From positions 1-37,287 of the forward strand of contig JAKAZY010000004.1 of NCBI GenBank assembly GCA_021826425.1: a stretch of DNA of 37,287 bases, read 5' to 3'. Shown here piece after piece: positions 19,105-28,258 of this stretch. The number at the start of each line of letters is the position of its first letter. The stretch's first letter is position 1. The notes under the pieces were generated by a model. It made no database searches. It worked only from the letters and a program-made list of their open reading frames with translations, and had not been told where the DNA came from. This DNA is from Pseudomonadota bacterium (GTDB taxonomy: Bacteria; Pseudomonadota; Alphaproteobacteria; Acetobacterales; Acetobacteraceae). Made by a program: the position numbers and the translations under genes.

Positions 19105-20127
19105 CTACTCCCCTATTTGAACCGGTCGCCGTCCAACAATGACCGGCACGTGGAATATATGTGCATTTTCCTGAACCCCAAGGACCACTTTTCGCCCAGG
19201 CGCCATCGAAGCGATCGCGCGGGTGAGACCGTCCGCCCCAGAAATCGCCTCTCCATTCACCGTAACAATCACGTTAGACTGAGACAACCCTGCCAGATCA
19301 GCCGGCCCGCCGGGCTCCAACGCCGTGATCTGCGCCCCTGGTTTTCCATCCTGCGGGTCTGCGACAGAGACGCCCAGCCAGCCGCGCGCAACCTCGCCAT
19401 GGGCGATGAGCTGGGCCACGATCGGTGCGGCGCTATTGCTGGGAATCGCGAAACCGATCCCTACCGATCCGCCAGAAGGCGAGACAATTGCTGAATTTAT
19501 GCCAATCACCCCGCCCTGCATATCAAAAGCCGGACCGCCGGAATTGCCAGGGTTGATCGGCGCATCGAGCTGCAGGAAATGGTTGAACGGCCCCTCGCCA
19601 ATGTCGCGCCCCTCGGCCGAAATAATCCCGAGCGTGAAAGAGTTGCCCAGTGCAAAAGGGTTGCCCGCAGCCAGCACCCAATCGCCGATTTGCACCTTAC
19701 TGGAATCGGCCCAATGCGCGGGATGAAGCGGTTGGGAGGGCTTTATCCTGATGATCGCGATATCTGTCAGGTCGTCAGCCCCGACCAATTGCGCCGTTAA
19801 TTTTTCTCCATCATTCAAAGTTACCGTAATTTGCGCCGCCCCGGCGATAACGTGGTCATTGGTCACAATGAGCCCGGTGGAACTAATGATAAAGCCCGAC
19901 CCGGCGGCTTCGGTTAATGGCGGCGTGGCTTTGCCCCCCTGTACCGGTGCGGGGGTTTCGCCCTGTCCGCCGGAAGCCTCCGTCACCGTGATGCCAACCA
20001 CGCTGGGTGCGACCATTTTCACCAGGGGGGCGAGCGAATGCGGCGTCCCCTGGAACAGGCTGAACTGCGCGGATGCCGCAGCGGGAATTACCCAGAGTAA
20101 GCTCAGCGCCAATATCCGCCACCGCAT
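19105..20127 (-). CDS. HtrA/DegP-type trypsin-like serine protease with PDZ domain
   Basis: Start MRWRILALSLLWVIPAAASAQ; triad contexts VTNDHVIAGA, DIAIIRI, GNSGGPAFD; PDZ region GWLGVSV...GPADLAGLSQSNVIVTVNGEAI. Confidence 0.93.
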   Translation of the reverse strand: MRWRILALSLLWVIPAAASAQFSLFQGTPHSLAPLVKMVAPSVVGITVTEASGGQGETPAPVQGGKATPPLTEAAGSGFIISSTGLIVTNDHVIAGAAQITVTLNDGEKLTAQLVGADDLTDIAIIRIKPSQPLHPAHWADSSKVQIGDWVLAAGNPFALGNSFTLGIISAEGRDIGEGPFNHFLQLDAPINPGNSGGPAFDMQGGVIGINSAIVSPSGGSVGIGFAIPSNSAAPIVAQLIAHGEVARGWLGVSVADPQDGKPGAQITALEPGGPADLAGLSQSNVIVTVNGEAISGADGLTRAIASMAPGRKVVLGVQENAHIFHVPVIVGRRPVQIGE

Positions 20128-20320
20128 TTTGTGCTCCAAACCTCTCCGACGCCGCCAAACACCTGCCCGCCTGGCCCTGTTCTGCCATGGCGGCCGTGTG
20201 CAGGCCAATGCGCCAAATGGTTGCGCTTGCCCCGCAATTATAGTCCAATACTGGCCGCGAGGTGTTGAAAACGCTGCACAGCCTCACGACGTGCCCCTTA
20301 TACAGAAGGAGGGTAACAGC

Positions 20321-20659
20321 ATGAGCCCGAAACGCATCGATCCATCTTCCATCGATATCGAATACCTGAAGAGCGAGTTCGAAAAATTCCGCAGCGGGCT
20401 TGGTGAAACCACCGAAAAGATGGGCGACAACGCGCATGCCGCGCTGGAGCAGATTACCGCGTACCTGAATGGCGGCGATCTTTCCTCGCGTGTTGCCTCG
20501 CTCGAGGAGGAACTGGAGGTCCTGGGTGCCCGGCTGAAGGACGGCAGCAAGGATGCCGTGGCCAAGCTTGAAACACAAGTCAGCGCCCGCCCGTTAGCCT
20601 CACTGGCGATCGCGTTTGGCGTGGGCATGCTGGCCGCTGGCTTGCTGCGCCGCAGTTAG
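20321..20659 (+). CDS. small YqjD/ElaB-like (DUF883-like) membrane-anchored protein
   Basis: 112 aa, amphipathic helical N-part, C-terminal RPLASLAIAFGVGMLAAGLLRRS typical of this family; RBS-like GGAGGG upstream. Confidence 0.7.
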   Translation: MSPKRIDPSSIDIEYLKSEFEKFRSGLGETTEKMGDNAHAALEQITAYLNGGDLSSRVASLEEELEVLGARLKDGSKDAVAKLETQVSARPLASLAIAFGVGMLAAGLLRRS

Positions 20660-20665
20660 CACTGA

Positions 20666-21067
20666 ATGAGCCTTGCCCGCCACGTGCGCTTTTTATGCAA
20701 GAGCGCGGCATTATCGGCCAGCATGGCGGTGATGGTGCTGTGCTTGGCGCTGGGGGCGTTGGGGCTTCTTGTCGCCGCCTTCATCATCTGGCTGAGCCAC
20801 TTGCTGGGCATGGCCGCCGCCGTGGCGATTGCTGGGGCGGTGCTGCTCGTTATGGCGTTCATCGTAATGGGCGTGGCTAGGCTGGCGCTTGTCCGCATGC
20901 AGGCCAACCAGCCCAGCCTCGCCGCCGAGGCCCTTGGCATGTTCGGCTTTGGCCTGAGGATGGCAACCCTCATCATCCGGCGCGATCCCAGCAAGGCGCT
21001 GCTGACCGCGATGATCGCCGGTGCGCTTGCCGAATATCTCTCTGGCAAGCGCCCGCCGGGAGATTAA
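20666..21067 (+). CDS. small integral membrane protein (phage-holin-like / YqjE-like superfamily)
   Basis: Two TM segments; follows the YqjD-like gene; 133 aa. Confidence 0.6.
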   Translation: MSLARHVRFLCKSAALSASMAVMVLCLALGALGLLVAAFIIWLSHLLGMAAAVAIAGAVLLVMAFIVMGVARLALVRMQANQPSLAAEALGMFGFGLRMATLIIRRDPSKALLTAMIAGALAEYLSGKRPPGD

Positions 21068-21154
21068 TGCCAGCCAGCCCAAGCGCCGAGTGATGACCGC
21101 TGGGCAAAAACCAATCCACCCCCACCCCGCTGCGGGGCAGGGTTCTGGACAAGG

Positions 21155-21706
21155 CTATTTGGTGTTGTTCGCCGCCGCCTGAAGATCGGAAGCACGGGCG
21201 AGTATCCGATTCTCCAGCCCGTTGGCGATTGACGGATCAGCCGGGGTGTCCACCCATTGCCCGCCTTGCAGATTTTGCTGGAACACACTCACCTGGATGG
21301 CGTCGGCCGTGAGGGTCTTGCTGAGAATATAAGCGTTGGCCTTAAAGCGCGTATCCGGCGCGGAGGGCGGGCTGTACCAATCGGTGATGATAACGCCGCC
21401 AAACGGATCTGCGGAGACCAACGGCATGAAGGAAAGCGTGTCGAGCGTTGCCCGCCACAGATAGGCGTTGACCTGGATATTGGTGTTCGCGCCGGCATTG
21501 CTGTTGGCGCCCTGACCCAGGGTGAACAAGCTGCCCGAACTGGCCGGGGCGGGGCCGAAACCGCCTTGCTCATAATTATTGACTTGCGGAACGGAGGTTT
21601 TCAAACCGCCACAGGCGCTGAGCGACAACAAGCCGACAGCCAGGCCGGCGGGGACGGCAATGCGTTGAATAATCCTCAATTCTACTCTCCAAGCCCGAAA
21701 CTGCAT
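21155..21706 (-). CDS. DUF3576-type lipoprotein
   Basis: Lipobox-like LLSLSACGG; VNAYLWRATLDTLSFMPLVSADPFGGVIITDWYSPP characteristic of DUF3576. Confidence 0.85.
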   Translation of the reverse strand: MQFRAWRVELRIIQRIAVPAGLAVGLLSLSACGGLKTSVPQVNNYEQGGFGPAPASSGSLFTLGQGANSNAGANTNIQVNAYLWRATLDTLSFMPLVSADPFGGVIITDWYSPPSAPDTRFKANAYILSKTLTADAIQVSVFQQNLQGGQWVDTPADPSIANGLENRILARASDLQAAANNTK

Positions 21707-21768
21707 GTTGTTTAGCCTCCAACCATTATTCCGCCAAGGGCTGGGGTGGCAGAGACACGGATCGTGTC

Positions 21769-21804
21769 AAAAAACAAAAAGGGCGGCGGTTGCCCGCCAC
21801 CCTT
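21769..21804 (-). terminator. intrinsic terminator downstream of porin
   Basis: Minus strand reads GGGTGGCGGGCAACCGCCGCCCTTTTTGTTTTTT. Confidence 0.85.
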
Positions 21805-21836
21805 TTCTTGCCAATCCGGCAGGATTGTTTACATGC

Positions 21837-23114
21837 TTACCACTTAAGCGTGGTACCCACAGCAATGATCTGCTCATGCACGTTGGAGCGAGCGCCCGCA
21901 ACGGTCGTCGGCTGGTGCTGTTGGCCATACAGATACTGGATAAAGAAGCCAATGGGCTTGGCCAGCTGATAATTGGCTCCAACCGCCACGCCGTTTTCGT
22001 TCAACGTGCGAGCCGTGCCGCTCTTGCCAGGAACATAGGCACCTGAGGATTGCTGGTTAAAATAGGAAGCGCCCAGCGTGTACGGCCCGATATTGTAGGA
22101 CGCGCCCACAATGTAACCGAGCGCGTTACGAGCACCCTTTGGCTTGAAGTAGTAGCTGTCTTCCAGCTGGCCGTATTTAACGTTGCCGCCGACCGTAAGA
22201 CCCGCATAGGTGGTTTGTGCACCAGCCTCGAACACGCTCAGCTCATCATAACCATACGGGGCGCTGGCACCATAGCTGCCATTGGTGCTGCTCAGCGGCG
22301 CGCCGTGCAGGTAACCAACAGAGACCTTGTTGGCGAAGGCGTCGATTTTATTGCCGTAGGACACCGCCACATCCAGCGTGTTGCGGCGGCGGCCGTTGCT
22401 GCCACCGGCAACCGAGGTGGCGGCGGAGCCGTTGGCACTGCCGGGCTGATCCTGACCTTGCTTGAGGCCGTTGGAGCTAGGCTCGAAGCCAATGATGCCG
22501 GACAAGTTGCCACCCAGCACTTCAACAGCCGGGGTCTCATACACAAACTTGCTGGTTGTATAGAGATGGCTGGAGTCAGCGTAGACAAACTGCCCAGGGC
22601 TGCTCGGCAGGATGTTGAAGGGGCCGCCATCGGCATTGAACTGCGCGCCATCGCCGAAATTCTCGATCACGCCAGCCTGAGCCAAGGTGAAGGCGGAATC
22701 GGTATCGCCAAAGCGGAAAAAGCCGTAATCAGGCGTGCCGATATAACCGTAGCCACGGCGGATATAGAGCGAGCCAACGCCGTTGGTGCCGGTGTCGCTC
22801 GGGTTCGCCCGAACGCCCGCATTCGAGGTCGTGGTGCGCAGCTCAAACTGCACGCCGTACATGATGCCATTCAGCGTCTCGGCATCAAAACCGGGAAGCA
22901 GGCGGAAATCGCCGAAGGTGGAAACACTGTTCAGCTTATAGCCCGCGGCGTCGCTGCCCATGTTGGTGGCACCGTATGCGCCAACGCCGAACTGGAAATA
23001 GCCATTCAGGTGAACAACGATGGTGCCTGGGGCAGCAACGGGCTTGGCCGGCTGGGCGAAGGCAGCGCCCGTGGCAAGCATTGTCGCCGCAGTGGCCAGA
23101 AGTAGTTTGCGCAT
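21837..23114 (-). CDS. Gram-negative porin
   Basis: Signal peptide MRKLLLATAATMLATGAAFAQ; many amphipathic beta strands, C-terminal GTTLKW. Confidence 0.85.
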   Translation of the reverse strand: MRKLLLATAATMLATGAAFAQPAKPVAAPGTIVVHLNGYFQFGVGAYGATNMGSDAAGYKLNSVSTFGDFRLLPGFDAETLNGIMYGVQFELRTTTSNAGVRANPSDTGTNGVGSLYIRRGYGYIGTPDYGFFRFGDTDSAFTLAQAGVIENFGDGAQFNADGGPFNILPSSPGQFVYADSSHLYTTSKFVYETPAVEVLGGNLSGIIGFEPSSNGLKQGQDQPGSANGSAATSVAGGSNGRRRNTLDVAVSYGNKIDAFANKVSVGYLHGAPLSSTNGSYGASAPYGYDELSVFEAGAQTTYAGLTVGGNVKYGQLEDSYYFKPKGARNALGYIVGASYNIGPYTLGASYFNQQSSGAYVPGKSGTARTLNENGVAVGANYQLAKPIGFFIQYLYGQQHQPTTVAGARSNVHEQIIAVGTTLKW

Positions 23115-23479
23115 AATTCATCTCCTCATTCGCCGGAAGCGATGTTTCATCAACCCAAGGAGCCCATGGAGGCACCCAATTGCGCGTCTGGCACTGACAG
23201 GCCGCCCGCAATGTCGAGGCCCTTAAATATCCATCCACAAACGGAAGCAATCGCATACTTCTTTGTTCATTTGTTATTCAGGAGACTGTGGCGGCAGCGC
23301 CACAACTATATTACACTAATGTTAATTAATTATTTTAGTATTTGCTGAATTTTTCTTGATATATGACAATATGATTACATACTTTTCTGTTATTATCTAC
23401 TCATATTGTAGTTATATAATAGGGTTTAGTCTGGCGCGTGGCACATCCCCAGCGCACATAAATTTTTGTATAATATTCC

Positions 23480-24103
23480 CTAAAGAAAGGCCTCTATCGC
23501 CCCGATGCCGGCGCAACGAAATGTCAGCCCGCGCACCCGCGCGCCGGTTATTCCCCCCAGCGCGTAGGTTCTTATCCGCCCGGCCTGGCGGGCCAGTTTG
23601 AGCCACCCTGAAACGCCCAATCCGGGCGCACCGGGATGCGTGGCCGTCGGAAAAACTGGCGATATGAAAATCAGCGCCACACCGGCCCGGCGCGCTTTGG
23701 CGATTTGCGCCGCGTTATGGGCCGAGGCGCTGCGCAAAATCGGCTTGCCCCCCGCATTGTGTGCCGCCGCGCCGCCACGCAGATGCAGCCCTGCCCCCAG
23801 CGCCGCCGCCAGCCGCGCATCCCCGGCGATGATCAGTGTCAGCCGCCGCGCCCGGCAGATCCGCGCCGCCGCCTTGGCCAGCCGGGCGCGGTCCGGGTGC
23901 GAATCGTGGCGGAACAGCACCCCGCACAACCCCACTGGCAGCCGGCTGATAATGGCTAACGGGTCCGGCGTGCGGCCTTCATCGGTAAACAACCAGAGTG
24001 GTGGCGGGCCGGGTTTGCGCCGCGCATCTGGCGCGCTCTGCGCCTGCCTGCCCAAGCGGCGGCGCTTTACCACGCGGCCCCAGGCGATTAACCGTCCATC
24101 CAT
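23480..24103 (-). CDS. thiamine phosphate synthase-like (TMP-TENI) protein
   Basis: Start MDGRLIAWGRV; PPLWLFTDEGRTPDPLAII...IFISPVFPTATHPGAPGLGVSGWLKLA...YALGGI. Exact start uncertain. Confidence 0.75.
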   Translation of the reverse strand: MDGRLIAWGRVVKRRRLGRQAQSAPDARRKPGPPPLWLFTDEGRTPDPLAIISRLPVGLCGVLFRHDSHPDRARLAKAAARICRARRLTLIIAGDARLAAALGAGLHLRGGAAAHNAGGKPILRSASAHNAAQIAKARRAGVALIFISPVFPTATHPGAPGLGVSGWLKLARQAGRIRTYALGGITGARVRGLTFRCAGIGAIEAFL

Positions 24104-24770
24104 GCCCGACCCTAGCCTGATCGCCCGGAATCTCGAAACCATCCGCGCCCATATCGCCCAAGCCGCCCGCGCAGCCGGGCGGGATCCATCTGAGATCGTG
24201 CTGATTGGCGTTAGCAAGACGCATCCAAAGGCGGCGGTACTGGAGGCCATGGCGGCCGGGCTGTTCATCTTCGGCGAGAACCGGGTGCAGGAAGCGGCGG
24301 AAAAATTCCCCATCGCGGGGGCCCGGCTGCACATTATCGGCGGGCTGCAAACCAATAAAGCCGCACAGGCCGTACGGCTGGCCGATAGCATCGACAGCCT
24401 GGACCGCCCGCGTTTGGCCGACGCCATTGCCCGCGCCGCCGATGAAAAAGGCCGGCTGCCGGAATTGCTGGTGCAGGTGAATATCGGCGATGAGCCGCAG
24501 AAATCCGGCGTTCCGGCCGACGAGGCCGATGCCTTCATCCGCGCCATGCGCGCCCGCTTTGGTGATGCGCTGAAAGGGCTGATGTGCATTCCGCCGGAGG
24601 CCGAAGACCCCGCGCCATATTTCCGCAGGCTTGCCACCATGGCCGATATTCATGGCCTGGCGGTACGCTCCATGGGTATGTCCAGCGATTACGCGGCGGC
24701 GATTGCCGAAGGCGCCACCCATATCCGCATCGGCTCGGCGCTGTTCGGCCACCGGAGCGCCCGCGCCTGA
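24102..24770 (+). CDS. yggS: YggS family pyridoxal phosphate-binding protein
   Basis: VLIGVSKTHPKAAVLEAMAAGLFIFGENRVQEAAEKF...HIIGGLQTNKAAQAVRL...SMGMSSDYAAAIAEGATHIRIGSALFG. Confidence 0.95.
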   Translation: MPDPSLIARNLETIRAHIAQAARAAGRDPSEIVLIGVSKTHPKAAVLEAMAAGLFIFGENRVQEAAEKFPIAGARLHIIGGLQTNKAAQAVRLADSIDSLDRPRLADAIARAADEKGRLPELLVQVNIGDEPQKSGVPADEADAFIRAMRARFGDALKGLMCIPPEAEDPAPYFRRLATMADIHGLAVRSMGMSSDYAAAIAEGATHIRIGSALFGHRSARA

Positions 24771-24878
24771 TTCCGCGCCCGCCAAAGCCTGCCGGCTCCA
24801 GTTTGAAAAACATTTAATGATTTAAATTAACCAGGTCAGGCCTGTTTCGTGCTTATGCGGACTGTGCGGCGATAACTT

Positions 24879-25823
24879 TTGGCTGTATCTGCAAGCCTGT
24901 CATCCTTTTGCCCTTCGGAGATCAGCTTCCCGGTGATCAGATTATCGGTCCCGTTACGCCAAGCGTTATCGCGCCTGACCCTGCCCGTGATGCTGGTGTT
25001 TTCTCTCGGCTGCGTGCTGATCGGCCGCGCCGACCAGAATTTTTCGAGCCACCTGAGCGCCGCACTCGATGATATCCTGGCACCGGCCTACATGCTTGTC
25101 TCCGGCCCCATCCAGGCAGCGGAACATGGCACCGGCGAAATTGGCCATCTTTTCTCGTTAAGCGAGGAGAACGATCAACTGCGCGAGCAGAACGCCGAGC
25201 TGCTGCAATGGCAGGAGGTGGCAATGGCCCTGGCCGCGCAGAACGACGCGCTGAAGGCCTCGCTGCATTTCATGCCCTCGCCCACACCGGAATTTTCCAC
25301 CGGCGAGGTGGTGGCGGATCTCGGTGGGGTTTATGCACGCTCGGTGCTGGTGCTGATCCCGCCCGGCAGCGGCAATCCGCAAAACCTGATGGGCGCTGTG
25401 GCGCTGGATGGGCGCGGCCTTGCTGGCAGGGTTGTGGATACGGGCAGCCGCTCGGTTCGGGTGCTGCTAATCACCGATATCAACAGCCGCGTTCCTGTTG
25501 CCATCGGCACCAGCGGCGCGCCCGCCCTGATGGCCGGCACTAACGGCCCGGACCCGTCTTTGCTCTACTGGTCGCCCGGCCAGCCGCCCGCGGAAGGGGC
25601 GATGGTTCTCACCAGTGCTGAGGGCGGTGCCTTCCCGCCCGGCCTGCCCGTTGGCATCATACATTATGACCAGAATAATCAGCCCGTGGTGCTGCCGCTC
25701 GCTGATCTAGACGGGCTACGCCTGCTGCGCCTGTTCAGCTACCCGGATAGACTCCCGGCATTGACGCCGATCCCTCATGCCGGGGCGGCGGCAGCCGCCA
25801 AAACGAACCACCGGAAACATTGA
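24879..25823 (+). CDS. mreC: rod shape-determining protein MreC
   Basis: TM segment then coiled coil EENDQLREQNAELLQWQEVA; GAVALDGRGLAGRVVDTGSRSVRVLLITDINSRVPV; followed by mreD. Confidence 0.93.
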   Translation: MAVSASLSSFCPSEISFPVIRLSVPLRQALSRLTLPVMLVFSLGCVLIGRADQNFSSHLSAALDDILAPAYMLVSGPIQAAEHGTGEIGHLFSLSEENDQLREQNAELLQWQEVAMALAAQNDALKASLHFMPSPTPEFSTGEVVADLGGVYARSVLVLIPPGSGNPQNLMGAVALDGRGLAGRVVDTGSRSVRVLLITDINSRVPVAIGTSGAPALMAGTNGPDPSLLYWSPGQPPAEGAMVLTSAEGGAFPPGLPVGIIHYDQNNQPVVLPLADLDGLRLLRLFSYPDRLPALTPIPHAGAAAAAKTNHRKH

Positions 25824-25826
25824 GCC

Positions 25827-26372
25827 ATGGCCCGCGGTTCTACCCTGCGCCGGTCTACCCGCCCGTGGCGCCAGGTTGACGCTGTCTCGCGATGGCTTTT
25901 CCCCTTCGCGACATTGGTCTTCGGCCTGTTCGTCATTGGCATGCCGTTTGGCATTCCCGGCCAGGCGGCGCTGCGGCCGGTCTACGCCATGGCCTGTGTG
26001 TATTTCTGGTCGCTCTACCGGCCGGGCTCGCTGCCTGCACCGCTCGTGGCGTTGTGCGGGCTGTTGCTGGACCTTCTGGGCCTGTCTCCGTTCGGTGTTT
26101 GGGCGGTGCTCTTGCTGCTGCTGCAATGGGTCACGCTGCTGTTGCGGCGCAAGCTCGTGCCGGGGCGCTTTCTTCTGGTCTGGGCGGTATTCACGGCAAT
26201 GGCAGCGGTGAGTGTGACTCTAGCCTGGGCGGCGGCTTGCGCCTTCGATGAAACCTGGCTTCCTACCACACCGCTGGGGTTTGAATGGTTGCTCTCGGCC
26301 GGAATATACCCGGCCTTGGCAGCGCTGCTCATCAAGGCGCATCGCGGCCCGGCGGCGGTGGAACTGGCATGA
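25827..26372 (+). CDS. mreD: rod shape-determining protein MreD
   Basis: Polytopic 181 aa membrane protein between mreC and mrdA. Confidence 0.87.
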   Translation: MARGSTLRRSTRPWRQVDAVSRWLFPFATLVFGLFVIGMPFGIPGQAALRPVYAMACVYFWSLYRPGSLPAPLVALCGLLLDLLGLSPFGVWAVLLLLLQWVTLLLRRKLVPGRFLLVWAVFTAMAAVSVTLAWAAACAFDETWLPTTPLGFEWLLSAGIYPALAALLIKAHRGPAAVELA

Positions 26373-28258
26373 AGCGTCAGGCCAAGAACCGCACCTCGTT
26401 CTCGCGCCGGGCCTTTCTGATCGGCGCAGGCCAGGCGGCGGTGTTCGCCGCCATCACGACACGGCTTTACCATCTGCAAATCGCCGAGCATGGCAAATAC
26501 GCGCTGAAGGCGAAGCAGAACTCCATTTCCGAACGGCTGGTCGCCCCCCTGCGTGGCATCATGACAGACCGCTTCGGCGCGGTTCTGGCGGGTAACCAGC
26601 AGCACTGGAACGCCCTGTTTGTGAAGGATATGGCACCAGAGCCAGACGCGGTGCTGGAGAATTTCTACCGCCTCATCCCGCTCTCCGATGCCGAGAAGGC
26701 CCGTATCCAGCAAGATCTGGCAGCCCATCCCGGCTATATTCCAGTGATGCTGAAAGACTGGCTGGATTGGCCCGACATGGCGGCGATCGAGGTAAATACG
26801 CCAAACCTGCCGGGCGTGATCGTACAGGCGGGTTCCAGCCGCACCTATCCGCTGGGGGCCATCGCGGCGCACGCCGTTGGCTATGTCGGCCGACCGAACC
26901 AAAAGGAGACGGAGCAAGATTCAGTGCTGGCCCTGCCGGGCATGCGCGTGGGCCGCACCGGCGCTGAGGATGCGAACGACCTCGCCCTGCGCGGCGCGCC
27001 CGGTTTTGTGCAAACCGAAACAAATGTACGCGGCGAGGTGATGCGCGTGGTGGCGCAGGATAACGGCACGCCGGGGCAAACCGTGGCGCTGGCGCTGGAT
27101 TCCGGGTTGCAGCAGCTCGCCGTGCAAAGCCTGAGCAGCCAAACCGGCGCGGTGGTGATGCTGGATGCCACAACCGGCGAAATTCTCGCCATGGCCAGCA
27201 CCCCCTCCTTCGACCCAACATTGTTCGACAGAGGCGTGCCCAACGATATCTGGAACGGCTGGATCAACGACCCCCGACATCCGCTGCTCAACAAAGCCGC
27301 CGCCGGGCTGTTCGCCCCCGGTTCCACCTTCAAGCCCAGCGTCGCGCTGGCAGCGCTAAAATGCGGGGCCCTCACGCCCGATTCCACCCATAACTGCCCC
27401 GGCTTCCTCAAACTCGGGAGGCATATTTTCTGGTGCGACAATCACGACGCCCACGGCACTATCAATGTTGTGGATGCGCTGAAGGTCAGCTGCGACGTAT
27501 TTTTCTACAAAACCGCTCTGGATACCGGCATCGACCGCATCGCCGCCATGGCCTCGATCATGGGCCAGGGTGTCGATCTCGGCTCAGATGTGCCGAATGC
27601 TTCCGTCGGGTTAGTGCCCACACATGCCTGGGCCAAGCAGCACGGCATCGACTGGGTAGAAGGCAATACCGTGGTGCAGGGCATCGGCCAGGGCTACACC
27701 CAGCTCACGCCGCTTGCCCAGGCCACCATGGTTGCCAGGCTTGCCTCTGGCTTGGCGGTCACCCCGCATCTCGCCCGCCGCGTGGGCGGGGTGCTGCAAC
27801 CCGAATCCCTGCCCGGCGGGGCCCCGGCTTTGGATGTGGACGACCAGCATCTCGCGGTTGTCCGCCAGGGGCTGTTTGCGGTGGTCAACGACCCCGCCGG
27901 CACCGGCTATGGCGCGCGGCTGACCATCCCTGGCGTACAGATGGCGGGCAAAACCGGCACCGCCCAGGTGCACGACAACACCGCGGCTGAAAAAGCCAGA
28001 AACTTTAACGACATGACCATGGCCTGGGCGCAGCGCCCGAATGCCTGGTTTGTGGCCTATGCGCCCGCCGACGCGCCGCGCTACGCCGTGGCCGTTATGG
28101 TGGAGCACGGCAATTTCGGCGCGCAAACCGCAGCGCCCATCGCGCACGACATGATGACCTATGCCTTGCTGAACGACCCCGCGGGGCGGGACCAACCCTT
28201 GGCCAACCCACCCCCCATGCCACCGTTAACCGTGCCGCAGCAGGGCGCCAGCGCATGA
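26369..28258 (+). CDS. mrdA: penicillin-binding protein 2 (peptidoglycan transpeptidase)
   Basis: ATG at 26369 (ATGA overlap with mreD); APGSTFKPSVAL (SxxK), MAGKTGTAQV (KTGT). Confidence 0.95.
   Translation: MKRQAKNRTSFSRRAFLIGAGQAAVFAAITTRLYHLQIAEHGKYALKAKQNSISERLVAPLRGIMTDRFGAVLAGNQQHWNALFVKDMAPEPDAVLENFYRLIPLSDAEKARIQQDLAAHPGYIPVMLKDWLDWPDMAAIEVNTPNLPGVIVQAGSSRTYPLGAIAAHAVGYVGRPNQKETEQDSVLALPGMRVGRTGAEDANDLALRGAPGFVQTETNVRGEVMRVVAQDNGTPGQTVALALDSGLQQLAVQSLSSQTGAVVMLDATTGEILAMASTPSFDPTLFDRGVPNDIWNGWINDPRHPLLNKAAAGLFAPGSTFKPSVALAALKCGALTPDSTHNCPGFLKLGRHIFWCDNHDAHGTINVVDALKVSCDVFFYKTALDTGIDRIAAMASIMGQGVDLGSDVPNASVGLVPTHAWAKQHGIDWVEGNTVVQGIGQGYTQLTPLAQATMVARLASGLAVTPHLARRVGGVLQPESLPGGAPALDVDDQHLAVVRQGLFAVVNDPAGTGYGARLTIPGVQMAGKTGTAQVHDNTAAEKARNFNDMTMAWAQRPNAWFVAYAPADAPRYAVAVMVEHGNFGAQTAAPIAHDMMTYALLNDPAGRDQPLANPPPMPPLTVPQQGASA

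Noticed and set aside
23356-23601. 81-aa plus ORF in the AT-rich island
   Set aside because: Composition switches from AT-rich to GC-rich mid-ORF and it runs antisense into the thiE-like gene; likely chance.
24104-24640. N-terminal extension of the 386-aa minus ORF 23480..24640
   Set aside because: Antisense to the well-supported yggS; the thiE-like homology begins only downstream of 24103.
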